NCBI GenBank assembly: GCA_034440615.1
Contig: JAOTOM010005054.1
Span: forward strand, 151,501-215,500
Direction of reading: 5' to 3'
Source: Ashinkailepas kermadecensis
Lineage: Eukaryota; Arthropoda; Thecostraca; Neolepadidae
Length of the DNA stretch: 64,000 nucleotides
This document shows, piece by piece, positions 1-10,278 of the stretch. Position 1 is the stretch's first letter. Each line of letters begins with the position of its first letter. The notes under the pieces were generated by a model. That model was not told the DNA's origin and did not search any database. It worked only from the letters and a program-made list of their open reading frames with translations. The translations under genes were made by a program, and so were the position numbers.

Positions 1-1089
1 CCAAACCATTAAGGTGTCCCTGGCGCGTATGTGAACTTCAATTCCAAAGTCATGCTGACAATGACCGTTCACAGTGCAGCGCAGGTTGCGAAGTGTGGTG
101 AAGAACAGGGAAATATTTTCGAAGATATGCCATGCAAAAGCAAATCATGGTACGATGTGAGAAGAAACTAAGGAAGTATTCCGATAATAGAATATTCCGA
201 AGATAAGATCTCCCAAAGCTTGCTCTTGGAGCCGCCCCTGACAGAAATAGAGAACATTACAATTGGTATCTCAAATGAAAGCGAATCCTCTCGCTGCTCT
301 CCTCTCGTCGCGGCCGACGTGTTTTTTTGCGCTCCCGTGACGAGGGAAGACCGTGAGTAAAAGATTGGACACAGGTGATTAGTGAAGGGAGGATTTGGTC
401 TATTGTATGCCTAGGTTAAGAAGGAGATGTTAGATTGTTTAAATTTGGTATCTTAGACTTATAGTAGGTATTCTAAGCTTCTAGAATTATCGATCGGCCA
501 AGTGGACGCTTTGTAGACGGGTGGCGCGGTCACGTGGCTTGGGTTTCTGTTAGCATAGAGGAATACGTTTGTGTCTCCTTGTTGTGTTTAAGGTAGAGTT
601 TAAGATTAAAATAGTGAGCTTAAATTACACCAGGTGTATCTTCATATTTGGTGTAATGGTAGACATATCTAGGCTTTTTTGGATTATATTAGTATTTAGT
701 TTGGAGTTAAATATTGATTTGCAGTAAAACTGTGTTACAGCCAAGCATATTATATAGGGGCACCATCTTTACAGTACACATCGAAGTTAAGAGTAATACT
801 GCATAGTTGAGTTTGTAGCTGGTGGGAGTCGGGATAACTAAGATTATCTTTGCTTAGTTTAGTTTGTGTAAGCGGAGATATATTTTGTCGTTTATTCTGT
901 GCGAGGGTTATTACATCAGGTGTTAAAGTACAATAAACTAGATAGCTCGTTCACTGCTCGGTAACATTAGTTGCTAGCTAGCTTTATAACTTGGTTAGTA
1001 AAGGTGTATCTTAACGCGAGACTTAGTTAGTAATAAGGGTAGCAAAACAATTATAAAATTAAAAAAATAAAAGAAAAGCACAGAAAAGA
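1..1089. other. Unassigned AT-rich DNA upstream of the LINE ORF1
   Basis: I see no coding potential, RNA gene or tandem array here. Because it directly precedes the coiled-coil start of the LINE ORF1 at 1090, the 3' part could be LINE 5' untranslated sequence, but nothing in the sequence proves it. A purine-rich AT tract (about 1045-1085) lies immediately before the ATG. Confidence 0.35.
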
Positions 1090-1790
1090 ATGCAAGGTGA
1101 CTGTGGGAAGTGTGAGTGTATGGGAGTCATTGGGGACTTGAGTAGAAAAGTAGATATGTTATCAAGAGAGGTAGAGCGCCTGAAGTGTTTGGTGGCAGGG
1201 CCCATCATAGGAAATTCCAGCCAGGCAACCTATGTGCAGGATTCTAGGAGTGATATGGATGGAGATAGCTTGGTCCAGGATAGTAGAGAGTGGAAAGTAA
1301 CCAGAGTCGGAGTACCAGACTAGCTTTAAGGAAAATTGATACAGGATTTGAACTTAATAATAGGTTTGAGGTATTGCAAGAGAGGGAGAGTAATCTTGCT
1401 AGGGATGGAGGTAGGAGTGACCAGGAAGCTGAAGATAGATAGAGGGAGGTTTTAGTTATAGGAGACTCGAGAGTTCGGAATATGGATCGCGTATTTTGTA
1501 GTAGGAACCCCAGCAGACGGACTCGTGTTTGCTTCCCAGGTGCCCTAGTAAAGGATGTTGGGGGTAGGTTGGAAGGAGTAATGAAGGATAGCGGAGAGAG
1601 TACAATAGTAATTGTGCAGGTTGGTGTGAATTATTCAGGGAAGAGCTAAAACAGAGGGAACAATAAAAGAGTATAGGGCTTTGATAGGTAGGTGAGTAGG
1701 AAGTAGGAAGAGAGGAGTGGTAACGTATGTCCTCCCTATGGTAAATGCAAGTGTAGAATGGTTTTCAGGAGCCATTGGGCTGTTATTAGA
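1090..1790 (+). pseudogene. LINE ORF1 remnant: coiled coil plus SGNH hydrolase-like domain
   Basis: ORF1 proteins of these LINEs bind RNA and accompany the reverse transcriptase. The first frame (1090-1323, 77 codons) starts with Cys-rich CGKCECMG, then a heptad-like helix (DLSRKVDMLSREVERLKCL). After a stop at 1321 the text resumes, and from about 1453 it reads VIGDSRVRNMDRVF. This is the GDS block of SGNH hydrolases, followed by RTRVCFPGA and a VQVGVN block. The frame breaks again near 1648, but WFSGAIG can still be read near 1755. Several independent stops mean it is not functional. The order coiled coil, GDS block, PGA, V-G-N matches ORF1 of CR1-like elements. Confidence 0.75.
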
Positions 1791-1834
1791 TCTATTATTC
1801 TAATAATTTATATTTATTAGCACAATAATTATTA

Positions 1835-2913
1835 TATCTTGTGCTTACTAATGAGGAAAATTGTGTACAGAATGTGAACATAGGAGAGACCTTTGGTAAT
1901 AGTGATCACGATATTATGCGCTTATCATTGTATGTTGGAAGTGTAGGAGGACCCAATAAAACATTGATTCCAAATGTTGCTAAAGGGAATCACAATGAAT
2001 TCAGGATCTTCCTGAATGAAATTCATTGGGAAGACTTATTGATGGACTTAGATGCTTATCAAATGTTGCAAATGATAAAACATATCCTATTTCAAGGTCA
2101 GGATAGGTGCACTCCCAATAGGCAAATTAGATTAATCCAGGTTAAGCACCCTTCATGGCTGACCAGGAAAGTAAATCATTCACTGGATTCAAAGAAACAG
2201 GCATTCAAGAAACTAAAAGATGGTAACTCTGAGGTAAACCTCAAATCATATAAAATAGCTTGAAATAAAGTTAGGAAGGGTGATAGGGCATCTAAAAGAC
2301 TGGCTGAAATCAAACTAGCTCGAGAATGTTCAGCAGGTAATGCTAAGAGATTCTTTAGCTTCTACAAATTTAAGGCTAAAAAGTGTAGTATAGGACCACT
2401 GGAGGTAGATGGGGAAATAGTGGTTGATCATTGTGATATTGTGGAATCCCTAAGCACTCAATTCTCGTCAGTCTTTACTAAAACGAATTATGGTACAATG
2501 GAAACAACTGAAGGTTATGCCATGACAGGTGATAGGCTGGAGGATCTTACACTAACTATAGACGCAGTAGAAAAGTAGTTGCAGAATATAGAACCTAATA
2601 AAGCTGCTGGACCAGATGATATATATGCTAGGATTTCAGTAGAGTTTGCTAAAGCTTTAGCATTTCCCCTAGGCATCATTTCCACTCGGTCTATGAAGTA
2701 TTCTGAAGTACTGAAGATTGGAGAAATGCAAACGTAGTACCAATTTTGAAAAAGGGAAGTATCAAGTGTGTAGGAAACTACAAGCCAGTCAGTTAGACCT
2801 CAATAGTTTGCAAGGTACTATAAAAACTGGTTAAACAGAATGTTCAGATACATCTTGATGGGCACAACCTTTTAAGGGATACACAACATGGATTTCGATC
2901 TCGAAGGTCTTGT
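1835..2913 (+). pseudogene. LINE ORF2 remnant: endonuclease end and N-terminal reverse transcriptase
   Basis: The open stretch 1841-2263 opens with LTNEENCVQNVNIG and GNSDHDIMRLSL. This is the end of an APE-type endonuclease, including the conserved SDH motif. The RT follows with in-frame stops: NKAAGPDDI near 2595, NANVVPILKKGS near 2730, NYKPVS near 2780 and TQHGFRSRRSC near 2885. These correspond to the first RT blocks. Nothing of the catalytic YADD block is present, because the copy ends at the TTAA element junction. Stops occur at about 2261, 2577, 2797 and 2821. Reverse transcription by this copy is impossible. Confidence 0.85.
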
Positions 2914-2917
2914 TTAA

Positions 2918-3268
2918 CACGCGCCCTGGAGGGCCTCTGAAAATTGCGCGCACTGGAGGGGGAGGCGGATTCCACCCCCTCCCCCCCCCTAAGATCTCGG
3001 CTCCTATTAAGGCTGGAGGAATCAAATTAGCAGGGTGGATGGGTACGGTAGTGAACTCTATTGTGTGTAAATTTCATGACCTTAAGTAAATATCTTCAAG
3101 GTCAAATGAGGTCACATTTGTCAAAAAATGTATTGTTTTGCGTGGCTTGGCTTGTCATTGTTATGGATCGCTGTGATTGTGTTTAAATGCTCGAAAGTGG
3201 GCATCCATGATGTTTTGGACATTACTAATCATGCAATACAGATGCTAGATCCGACATTTGACCTCAGG
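2918..3268 (+). mobile_element. 5' part of a non-autonomous TTAA element (copy 1)
   Basis: Immediately after the TTAA at 2914-2917 the sequence begins CACGCGCCCTGGAGGGCC and stays alignable, by eye at roughly 80%, to 48212-48553. Shared blocks include GATCTCGGCTCCTAT, CAAGGTCAAATGAGGTCAC, a TTGCGTGGCTTGGCTTG-like block and GATGTTTTGGACAT. Similarity ends at about 3268, where the Ty3/Gypsy remnant starts. The 3' end of this copy, present in the other copy, was not found. No transposase is encoded. A TTAA target with CAC-starting termini fits piggyBac-type mobilisation, as argued for the complete copy. Confidence 0.75.
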
Positions 3269-3299
3269 ACCCCATCGCAATTTGACCCCATCGCAACGC

Positions 3300-3718
3300 A
3301 CGAAATCCGCAGCGACCGACGATGCAGCAGGTGCCATGGATCCTGGCACCCCATGGAGCTGCTGCACCAGTGCCCCGCACGCACACACCGCTGCCGGGTC
3401 TGCAACAGGCGAGGCCACTACGAATCCGCCTGCTACCGCCGGAGCCAGTCTCCCAGCCCTCGGCACACAGCCCATGTGAGCGACCGACGCGGTTGCCCTC
3501 GCCGCGCCCACGATGACAGCCGTGCCCGTGACCCAACCGGCCCTCCCCCAGCCAGCTGGCGACACAGCAGTCCACTACGTGGGAGGAGAGTTCCTGACGG
3601 GTCTCAGACTCAGAATGAGCCCGTCTGTCACGTCGGGCTGGTGATACGCGCTGTCCGCGGCGACGGGGTGCCTGTCCAAACACCACGTGTGAGGGTGCTT
3701 GTCAGGCATCGTGAGTGA
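3300..3718 (+). pseudogene. Gypsy gag C-terminal fragment with zinc knuckles
   Basis: The open frame 3128-3718 (196 codons) is chimeric. Its first ~46 residues come from the TTAA element and the rest from the retrotransposon. Two Cys/His modules are seen. The first runs CSRCHGSWHP...CPA (Cys 66, 69 and 82). The second is canonical CX2CX4HX4C (Cys 89, 92, His 97, Cys 102). Such knuckles bind the element's RNA during particle assembly. Downstream is Arg/Pro-rich. The upstream part of gag (matrix and capsid-like) is absent, so this is a 5'-truncated fragment. Confidence 0.8.
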
Positions 3719-4023
3719 CAGGGCTCCCTCACGATCCCCGACACGATGATCACGATGTGGATGCCGACTCTTGGGCGGAGAGCACAGCCATAAACGTTGA
3801 TGAGGCTAGACAGCTGGGCATCGTCAACCTGCAGCCCACTTGTGCCCGTTTATATGCGGCAGGCGGTCACGAACTCGAATGCATGGGATCGTTCCAATGC
3901 GAACTTGTTCTCGGAAACAGAGCGACATCGTCACACATGACTGTCGTTCGAGGGCTAGACAATGCCCTGCTTTCCTGGGTAGATTGTGTCCGTCTCGCGA
4001 TCCTACTACAGCGATTTCTGGAG
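3715..4023 (+). pseudogene. Gypsy aspartic-protease-like fragment
   Basis: The frame 3715-4209 contains DVDADSWAESTAINVDEARQ, then LYAAGGHELECMGSFQCEL and VVRGLDNALLSW. This is the usual layout of a retropepsin: an active-site block, AANG-like block, beta strands, then the GxDxLL-like block. The catalytic D-T/S-G triad is degraded (DADSWAES where DTGAE-like text is expected), so enzymatic activity is unlikely. It follows gag directly and precedes the tandemly repeated linker. Confidence 0.65.
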
Positions 4024-4295
4024 CAGCTGACCCTCGTCGCGACCTCTCGTGACCCATCGCCGCCCCTGCCACCGCCCACCGCCACCAGAAGACCGGACCC
4101 CCCAGCCGCTGCTCAGCTGACCCTCGCCGCGACCTCTCGTGACCCATCGCCGCCCCTGCCACCGCCCACCGCCACCAGAAGACCGGACCCCCAGCCGCTG
4201 CTCAGCTGACCCTCGCCGCGACCTCTCGTGACCCATCGCCGCCCCTGCCACCACCCACCGCCACCAGCGGACCGGACCCCCCAGCCGCTGCTCAG
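4024..4295 (+). repeat. 90-bp tandem triplication in the Gypsy protease/RT linker
   Basis: Three copies begin at 4024, 4114 and 4203, with spacings of 90 and 89 bp, and are almost identical (CTGACCCTCGCCGCGACC, then a Pro-rich block). The first two keep one reading frame and encode a 30-residue Pro/Thr/Arg-rich unit. The third loses one C and shifts frame. It lies wholly within element coding sequence. Confidence 0.95.
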
Positions 4296-4352
4296 CGCTG
4301 TACCCGCGCTGCGCGGACGCCGCCTGGTCTGGCAAGGCCACCACTGGCAGAT

Positions 4353-4607
4353 GTGCCAGCACCACGGGATCCAGGCTCGTCGATAGCTGTGACACCGCCA
4401 GATGCGGCCGCCTCCCACGGGTCGGCCGAGACGACGGCCGTAAAACAGGCACCGAGCCGGGGCTACCCAGTCTGGCCGCCGGAACAAGGCGACCCAACGC
4501 CAGCGCAGCGAGCTGCACATCTGGAACAGCTCAAGGCGGCGTTTCCCCGGGTGCTTGCCCCGGACGGCCAGCTCCGTGAGATGAGTGGTGGGTCCATGCG
4601 CATATAG
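4353..4607 (+). pseudogene. Gypsy pol segment before the RT domain
   Basis: The frame ends with HLEQLKAAFPRVLAPDGQLR and EMSGGSMRI. This is the text that normally precedes the RT fingers in this type of pol gene. A stop follows at once and integrase text begins within ~20 bp, so an internal deletion has removed RT and RNase H. Confidence 0.65.
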
Positions 4608-4624
4608 CTAACAGGGCCAACTCC

Positions 4625-5643
4625 TACCCCGTCGCGAGTCTTCGAGTCCGTCTCCGCAGATTATTTTGAACATGCGGGACGGGCCTATCTGGTGTATGCC
4701 GACCGTCTGTCGGGTTAGCCCATCGTGAGCGACTGTAGGCACGAAGCCACCGCCCGCACGCTCGTCCAAGCGCTGCGCCGCATCTTCTTCGATGCCGGCG
4801 TGTCCGTTACCCTGCGAAGTGATGGTGGTCTACAGTTCGCCTCCCGGCATACGCGCGAGTTCCTGCAGCGGTGGGGGATGCAGCACGAAATGTCCACCCC
4901 TCACTATCTACAGAACAATTGGCACGCTGAGGCCGCTATGAAGGCCGCAAAACAGCTCATTCGAGAAAAAAAGCACTGCACGCGGCGACATGGACACAGA
5001 CGAGTTCGCCAGGGGCTTGCTGGAGCTGCGCAACGCCCCTCGTGCCGACGGCCGCTCGCCAGCTCAAGTGCTGTCTGGACACCCGGTCCGGTCAGTCGTC
5101 CCGGCCCACCACGCCCCTGAGTGGCAAACAGCAGCCGACAACGTCGACGCTAAGGCCGCATCCACGCAGCAAAACGTGCAAGAACGGTACGACCGAGCCA
5201 CCAGGCCCCTGCCGACTGTCGATATCGGGGTGCACGTATGCATTCAGGACCGAACCACCGGTCTATGGGACCGACCAGGTGTGGTTGTTGGTGTCGGCGC
5301 GCGCCGTGACTATTTGGTTAAGGTTCCGAGTTGCCGCGTGCTGTGGCAAAATCGACGGTTCATCCGGCATGTGCGCCCCATGACGCCGATCACGGGTGCA
5401 GCGCGAACAGCTCATCAGTTAGTCAGGAAGCCAGTAGAGACGAGGGTAGATCGGCCCCGACTGCCTGTCGTAAAACTGTTAGGTTTGCTGAGCCCGCGGC
5501 CATCACCGACGTTCCCAGCCGCAGCCAGCGACGATGACGTCCGCCTGACCGACCTTTATCCCACGATCGGTCCGGTATTGAAGGACAATGTCAACCCCCC
5601 CTCCCCCCACAGTGTCGGTATCGCACGATACCGACACTGCTGA
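4625..5643 (+). pseudogene. Gypsy integrase core and C-terminal domain
   Basis: Integrases join element DNA to the host genome through a D,D-35-E core. The first Asp is in SADYFEHAGRAYLVYADRLS, where the conserved Trp codon has become TAG at 4716-4718. The second is in LRSDGGLQFAS (about 4825). The Glu block reads NNWHAEAAMKAAKQLI (about 4915). A frameshift at about 4975-4985 separates this from the C-terminal part starting at 4990: DEFARGLLELRNAPRADGRS, PAQVLSGHP, then RDYLVKVPSCRVLWQNRRF. All catalytic residues are recognisable but the gene is broken at least twice. Confidence 0.85.
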
Positions 5644-5650
5644 GTCGAGA

Positions 5651-5853
5651 AGCCAGGGGGAAGAGGAGGGGGAAGGGAGATGTTGTGTGTCTGTGTGGAG
5701 ACGTGTGCGATGGCCCGACAGATGGGGAACATCTGTTGGGGGACCTGTGTCGGCCGGCTGCCGCGCCGGCCGCCTCGGCAGTATTGACTCTTCAGACGCC
5801 CGTCAGTGAATACAGACCGAGACTGAGCGTCCTGTGTCAGTGACGATATAACA
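5651..5853 (+). repeat. Polypurine tract and candidate Gypsy 3' LTR
   Basis: A run of almost only purines (5655-5680) is followed by TGTTGTGTGTCTG at 5681, and a candidate end GATATAACA lies at 5845-5853. That gives a TG...CA interval of 173 bp in the position expected of a 3' LTR. With no second copy in the window to compare against, the boundaries are inference. Confidence 0.45.
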
Positions 5854-6491
5854 ATAGTGAGGTGACTAAGTAAGTGTGCACGGCACAGGCCCCTTTAAGC
5901 AGGCATGGCTGCAGTTTGCAAATTATTGGTAATGCATTCAATCCACATGTGTTAAGAGGGATCAAGTGAATAGGGCTTGATATATAGGGTAGATAGACAT
6001 TGATACGTGTGTGGGATGTTGGTGGATGGTATCCTTAGGATGTGGTGTTGGTTGGGGCGGATCTTTTTACCAGGCTTATGGTATCTTCCATTTTCAGACT
6101 TCACCTGGATGCGCCCTTGTGGCTCTTATTAAGTCTAAACACTATATGGCTTTATGACTTCATGACTAGAAAGTCACCAAGTTTCAGTAGGATCATCCGA
6201 AACAAACAGGACCCATAGGCACTGTGTGCCCCTCTCTTAATAAGGTTTTCACGATGAACAAGTTGCCGTTTTGCGTTTCCAGGCCATTCATGACTACCGA
6301 GGTTCTCCGCACTGAATTGAAGGCCATACCGGAGACAAAGTCATGGATGTACAAATCGATATGCAAAAAAACAGCACTAACATATTGGCATTGCACGTGC
6401 ACCCCCCGTGCAACCCCTCATGCACCCCCTCGATGTGCACAACAAAATGGTCAGCGCCTGCGCACCTCTCCACCCAGAAGGCTGTTTCCGG
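5854..6491. other. Unassigned spacer
   Basis: No recognisable coding or RNA feature. Neither the missing LINE RT nor the missing right half of TTAA copy 1 resumes here. Confidence 0.4.
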
Positions 6492-6879
6492 CCTGACCCC
6501 TTCCCGTAAGCGCGCCACGTTTCCAGCCTCACCCCTTCCAGTAAGTGCGTCACGTTTCCGGCCTCACCCTTCCAGTAAGCGCGTTACGTTTCCGAACTCA
6601 CCCCTTCCCGTAAGCGCGCCACGTTTTCAGACTCACCCCTTCCGGTAAGCGCGTTACGTTTCCGAACTCACCTATTCCCGTAAGCGCGTCACGTTTCCGG
6701 CCTCACCCCTTCCAGTAAGCGCGTCACGTTTCCGGCCTCACCCCCTCCAGTAAGCGCGTCACGTTTCCGGCCTCACCCCTTCCAGTAAGCGCGTCACGTT
6801 TCCGGCCTCACCCCTTCCAGTAAGCGCGTCACGTTTCCGGCCTCACCCCTTCCCGTAAGCGCGTCACGTTTCCGGCGCT
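6492..6879. repeat. 35-bp minisatellite, ~11 copies
   Basis: The unit contains CTCACCCCTTCCAGTAAGCG then CGTCACGTTTCCGGC. The first five copies are diverged (GCGCCACG, GCGTTACG variants) and the last five are nearly identical, so homogenisation runs towards the 3' side. Confidence 0.97.
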
Positions 6880-7063
6880 CAAAATGCTGCATTCATAGAT
6901 CTGCGTTGGCGGAACATAACCGAGGCAGAAAGTTTGTGTCGAGTGCCAGCTAACCGTCGGATTGGTGTCACGGTGAACATTCGGTATCGACCAAACAGAT
7001 GGGCCGCCCGGGCGTGGCAGCCGCCAGACGCTTTATCGGCCATCGGCTGCCACGCGGTCCGCC

Positions 7064-9810
7064 GTGTCAGGACAGTGTCTGCCCGCTGTCTGCTGTGTCT
7101 AGACAGTGTCGGCCCACTGTCTGCTGTGTCAGGACAGTGTCTGCCCGCTGTCTGCTGTGTCTAGACAGTGTCGGCTCACTGTCTGCTGTGTCAGGACAGT
7201 GTCGGCCCGCTGTCTGCTGTGTCAGGACTGTGTCGGCCCGCTGTCTGCTGTGTCAGGACAGTGTCGGCCCACTGTCTGCTGTGTCAGGACTGTGTCGGCC
7301 CACTGTCTGCTGTGTCAGGACTGTGTCGGCCCACTGTCTGCTGTGTCAGGACAGTTTCGGCCCACTGTCTGCTGTGTCAGGACAGTGTCGGCCCGCTGTC
7401 TGCTGTGTCAGGACTGTGTCGGCTCGCTGTCTGCTGTGTCAAGACAGGGTCGGCTCGCTGTCCACCGTGTCTAGACAGTGTCGGCCCGCTGTCTGCTGTG
7501 TCAGGACTGTGTCGGCCCACTGTCTGCTGTGTCAGGACTGTGTCGGCCCACTGTCTGCTGTGTCAGGACAGTGTCGGCCCACTGTCTGCTGTGTCAGGAC
7601 AGTGTCGGCCCACTGTCTGCTGTGTCAGGACTGTGTCGGCCCACTGTCTGCTGTGTCAGGACTGTGTCGGCCCACTGTCTGCTGTGTCAGGACTGTGTCG
7701 GCCCACTGTCTGCTGTGTCAGGACTGTGTCGGCCCGCTGTCCACCGTGTCTAGACAGTGTCGGCCCACTGTCTGCTGTGTCAGGACAGTGTCGGCCCACT
7801 GTCTGCTGTGTCAGGACTGTGTCGGCTCGCTGTCCACCGTGTCTAGACAGTGTCGGCCCGCTGTCTGCTGTCAGGACAGTGTCGGCCCACTGTCTGCTGT
7901 GTCAGGACTGTGTCGGCCCGCTGTCTGCTGTGTCAGGACTGTGTCGGCCCACTGTCTGCTGTGTCAGGACAGTGTCGGCCCACTGTCTGCTGTGTCAGGA
8001 CAGTGTCGGCTCGCTGTCTGCTGTGTCAGGACAGTGTCTGCCCGCTGTCCACCGTGTCTAGACAGTGTCGGCCCGCTGTCTGCTGTGTCAGGACAGTGTC
8101 GGCCCACTGTCTGCTGTGTCAGGACTGTGTCGGCCCGCTGTCTGCTGTGTCAGGACAGTGTCGGCTCGCTGTCCACCGTGTCTAGACAGTGTCGGCCCGC
8201 TGTCTGCTGTGTCAGGACAGTGTCGGCTCGCTGTCTGCTGTGTCAGGACAGTGTCTGCCCGCTGTCCACCGTGTCTAGACAGTGTCGGCCCGCTGTCTGC
8301 TGTGTCAGGACAGTGTCGGCCCACTGTCTGCTGTGTCAGGACTGTGTCGGCCCACTGTCTGCTCTGTCAGGACAGTGTCGGCCCGCTGTCCACCGTGTCT
8401 AGACAGTGTCGGCCCACTGTCTGCTGTGTCAGGACTGTGTCGGCCCGCTGTCTGCTATGTCAGGACTGTGTCGGCCCACTGTCTGCTGTGTCAGGACTGT
8501 GTCGGCCCACTGTCTGCTGTGTCAGGACTGTGTCGGCCCACTGTCTGCTGTGTCAGGACTGTGTCGGCCCACTGTCTGCTGTGTCAGGACTGTGTCGGCC
8601 CGCTGTCCACCGTGTCTAGACAGTGTCGGCCCACTGTCTGCTGTGTCAGGACAGTGTCGGCCCACTGTCTGCTGTGTCAGGACTGTGCCGGCTCGCTGTC
8701 CACCGTGTCTGGACAGTGTCGGCCCGCTGTCTGCTGTCAGGACAGTGTCGGCCCACTGTCTGCTGTGTCAGGACTGTGTCGGCCCACTGTCTGCTGTGTC
8801 AGGACAGTGTCGGCCCACTGTCTGCTGTGTCAGGACAGTGTCGGCTCGCTGTCTGCTGTGTCAGGACAGTGTCTGCCCGCTGTCCACCGTGTCTAGACAG
8901 TGTCGGCCCGCTGTCTGCTGTGTCAGGACTTTGTCGGCCCACTGTCTGCTGTGTCAGGACTGTGTCGGCCCACTTTCTGCTGTGTCAGGACTGTGTCGGC
9001 CCACTGTCTGCTGTGTCAGGACTGTGTCGGCCCGCTGTCCACCGTGTCTAGACAGTGTCGGCCCACTGTCTGCTGTGTCAGGACAGTGTCGGCCCACTGT
9101 CTGCTGTGTCAGGACTGTGTCGGCTCGCTGTCCACCGTGTCTAGACAGTGTCGGCCCGCTGTCTGCTGTCAGGACAGTGTCGGCCCACTGTCTGCTGTGT
9201 CAGGACTGTGTCGGCCCGCTGTCTGCTGTGTCAGGACTGTGTCGGCCCACTGTCTGCTGTGTCAGGACAGTGTCGGCCCACTGTCTGCTGTGTCAGGACA
9301 GTGTCGGCTCGCTGTCTGCTGTGTCAGGACAGTGTCTGCCCGCTGTCCACCGTGTCTAGACAGTGTCGGCCCGCTGTCTGCTGTGTCAGGACAGTGTCGG
9401 CCCACTGTCTGCTGTGTCAGGACTGTGTCGGCCCGCTGTCTGCTGTGTCAGGACAGTGTCGGCCCGCTGTCCACCGTGTCTAGACAGTGTCGGCCCGCTG
9501 TCTGCTGTGTCAGGACTGTGTCGGCCCACTGTCTGCTCTGTCAGGACAGTGTCGGCCCGCTGTCCACCGTGTCTAGACAGTGTCGGCCCACTGTCTGCTG
9601 TGTCAGGACTGTGTCGGCCCGCTGTCTGCTGTGTCAGGACAGTGTCGGCCCGCTGTCTGCTGTGTCAGGACAGTGTCGGCCCACTGTCCGCCGTGTCAGG
9701 ACAGTGTCGGCCCACTGTCTGCTGTGTCAGGACAGTGTCGGCCCGCTGTCTGCTGTGTCAGGACAGTGTCGGCCCACTGTCCGCCGTGTCAGGACAGTGT
9801 CGGCCCGCTG
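7064..9810. repeat. 31-bp minisatellite, ~88 copies, with higher-order duplication
   Basis: The unit contains GTGTCAGGACAG then TGTCGGCCCACTGTCTGCT. Variants are CACTGTC/CGCTGTC, ACAG/ACTG, a CCACCGTGTCTAGACAG form carrying an XbaI site, and rare 29-bp units lacking one GT (near 7862, 8728, 9165). A block starting at 7816 is repeated almost exactly at 9114, 1298 bp later, equal to 42 units minus two GT deletions. The long overlapping open frames across it are a by-product of a stop-free unit whose length is not divisible by three. Confidence 0.98.
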
Positions 9811-10150
9811 GCCGACCACCTCGCCACGCGGCCGAGTCTCCGAAACGATCCAAACGACAGCCATTGTGCTCGGGCTCTAGCATCCGCCGCGTGTCGTGTG
9901 CGAAGTTAGAATTATTCACGCTCGGTTCCGCCACTCGGCATTCCATTGGTGCCGACGGCGCTCATGACCGCTCCGCGAACACGGTTTAGCAGTTCGGCGG
10001 TGCTAACTGCGGTCTGGCTTGGTCCATGCCGGTGCGGGCAGAGGACAGGGGTGGAGGGGTACGAGTCTGATGAGTTTCTGATGGACGGTGAATATTGATC
10101 AGGCTGTGCCGGGACAATATTATCCACTCTGGGACGCCACTGCCTGACAG
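9811..10150. other. Unassigned flank of the 31-bp array
   Basis: No coding signature is recognised. A short GCCACGCGG occurs on both sides of the array (near 7048 and 9822), possibly a remnant of the pre-expansion sequence. Confidence 0.35.
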
Positions 10151-10202
10151 AGTGTCACGTGACTTGGCCGACAGTCACGTGAGATGACAAGTTGTCACGT
10201 GT
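10151..10202. repeat. Three CACGTG palindromes at exact 20-bp spacing
   Basis: CACGTG (E-box core) occurs at 10156, 10176 and 10196, each within GTCACGTG. The intervening bases differ, so the motif is better kept than the spacer. A regulatory role is only a possibility. Confidence 0.6.
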
Positions 10203-10278
10203 TCCTTGCCGAGGTACGCACGCGGCTGGCATGTCGGAACATCAGCTGAGCCACTCGAGAGGCGGGCGCCGGATGTGA

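Larger units (their letters stand above)
1090..2917 (+). mobile_element. Degraded CR1-like non-LTR retrotransposon (LINE)
   Basis: The plus strand reads in order: a Cys-containing coiled-coil segment, an SGNH/esterase-like ORF1 domain, the C-terminal end of an APE endonuclease, and the first half of a reverse transcriptase. All are broken by stops or frameshifts. Most of the endonuclease is missing between about 1790 and 1835. The copy stops inside the RT finger/palm region at a TTAA (2914-2917), where another element begins, and no RT remainder was found further downstream. An SGNH hydrolase in ORF1 followed by EN-RT is known from CR1-group LINEs, so that clade is the best guess. Assignment to a LINE is firm; the exact clade is inference. 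Confidence 0.85.
3270..5853 (+). mobile_element. Internally deleted Ty3/Gypsy retrotransposon with one candidate LTR
   Basis: In order on the plus strand: gag zinc knuckles (about 3320-3435), an aspartic-protease-like region (about 3715-4010), a 90-bp tandem linker (4024-4295), a short stretch preceding the RT (to 4606), an integrase core and C-terminal domain (about 4625-5400), a polypurine tract (5651-5680) and a candidate 3' LTR. Reverse transcriptase and RNase H are missing between about 4607 and 4625. No 5' LTR is visible at the upstream junction with the TTAA element. The gag-PR-(RT-RH)-IN order and the integrase text place it in Ty3/Gypsy. Confidence 0.85.

Noticed and set aside
3128..3718. 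Single gene fusing a hydrophobic N terminus to zinc knuckles
   Set aside because: The N-terminal part aligns with the non-coding TTAA element at 48k; the frame joins two elements by chance.
6999..9989. Cys/Val-rich repetitive proteins up to 467 codons
   Set aside because: Translation of the 31-bp array. The same 31-residue repeat appears in shifted frames, as expected for non-coding tandem DNA.
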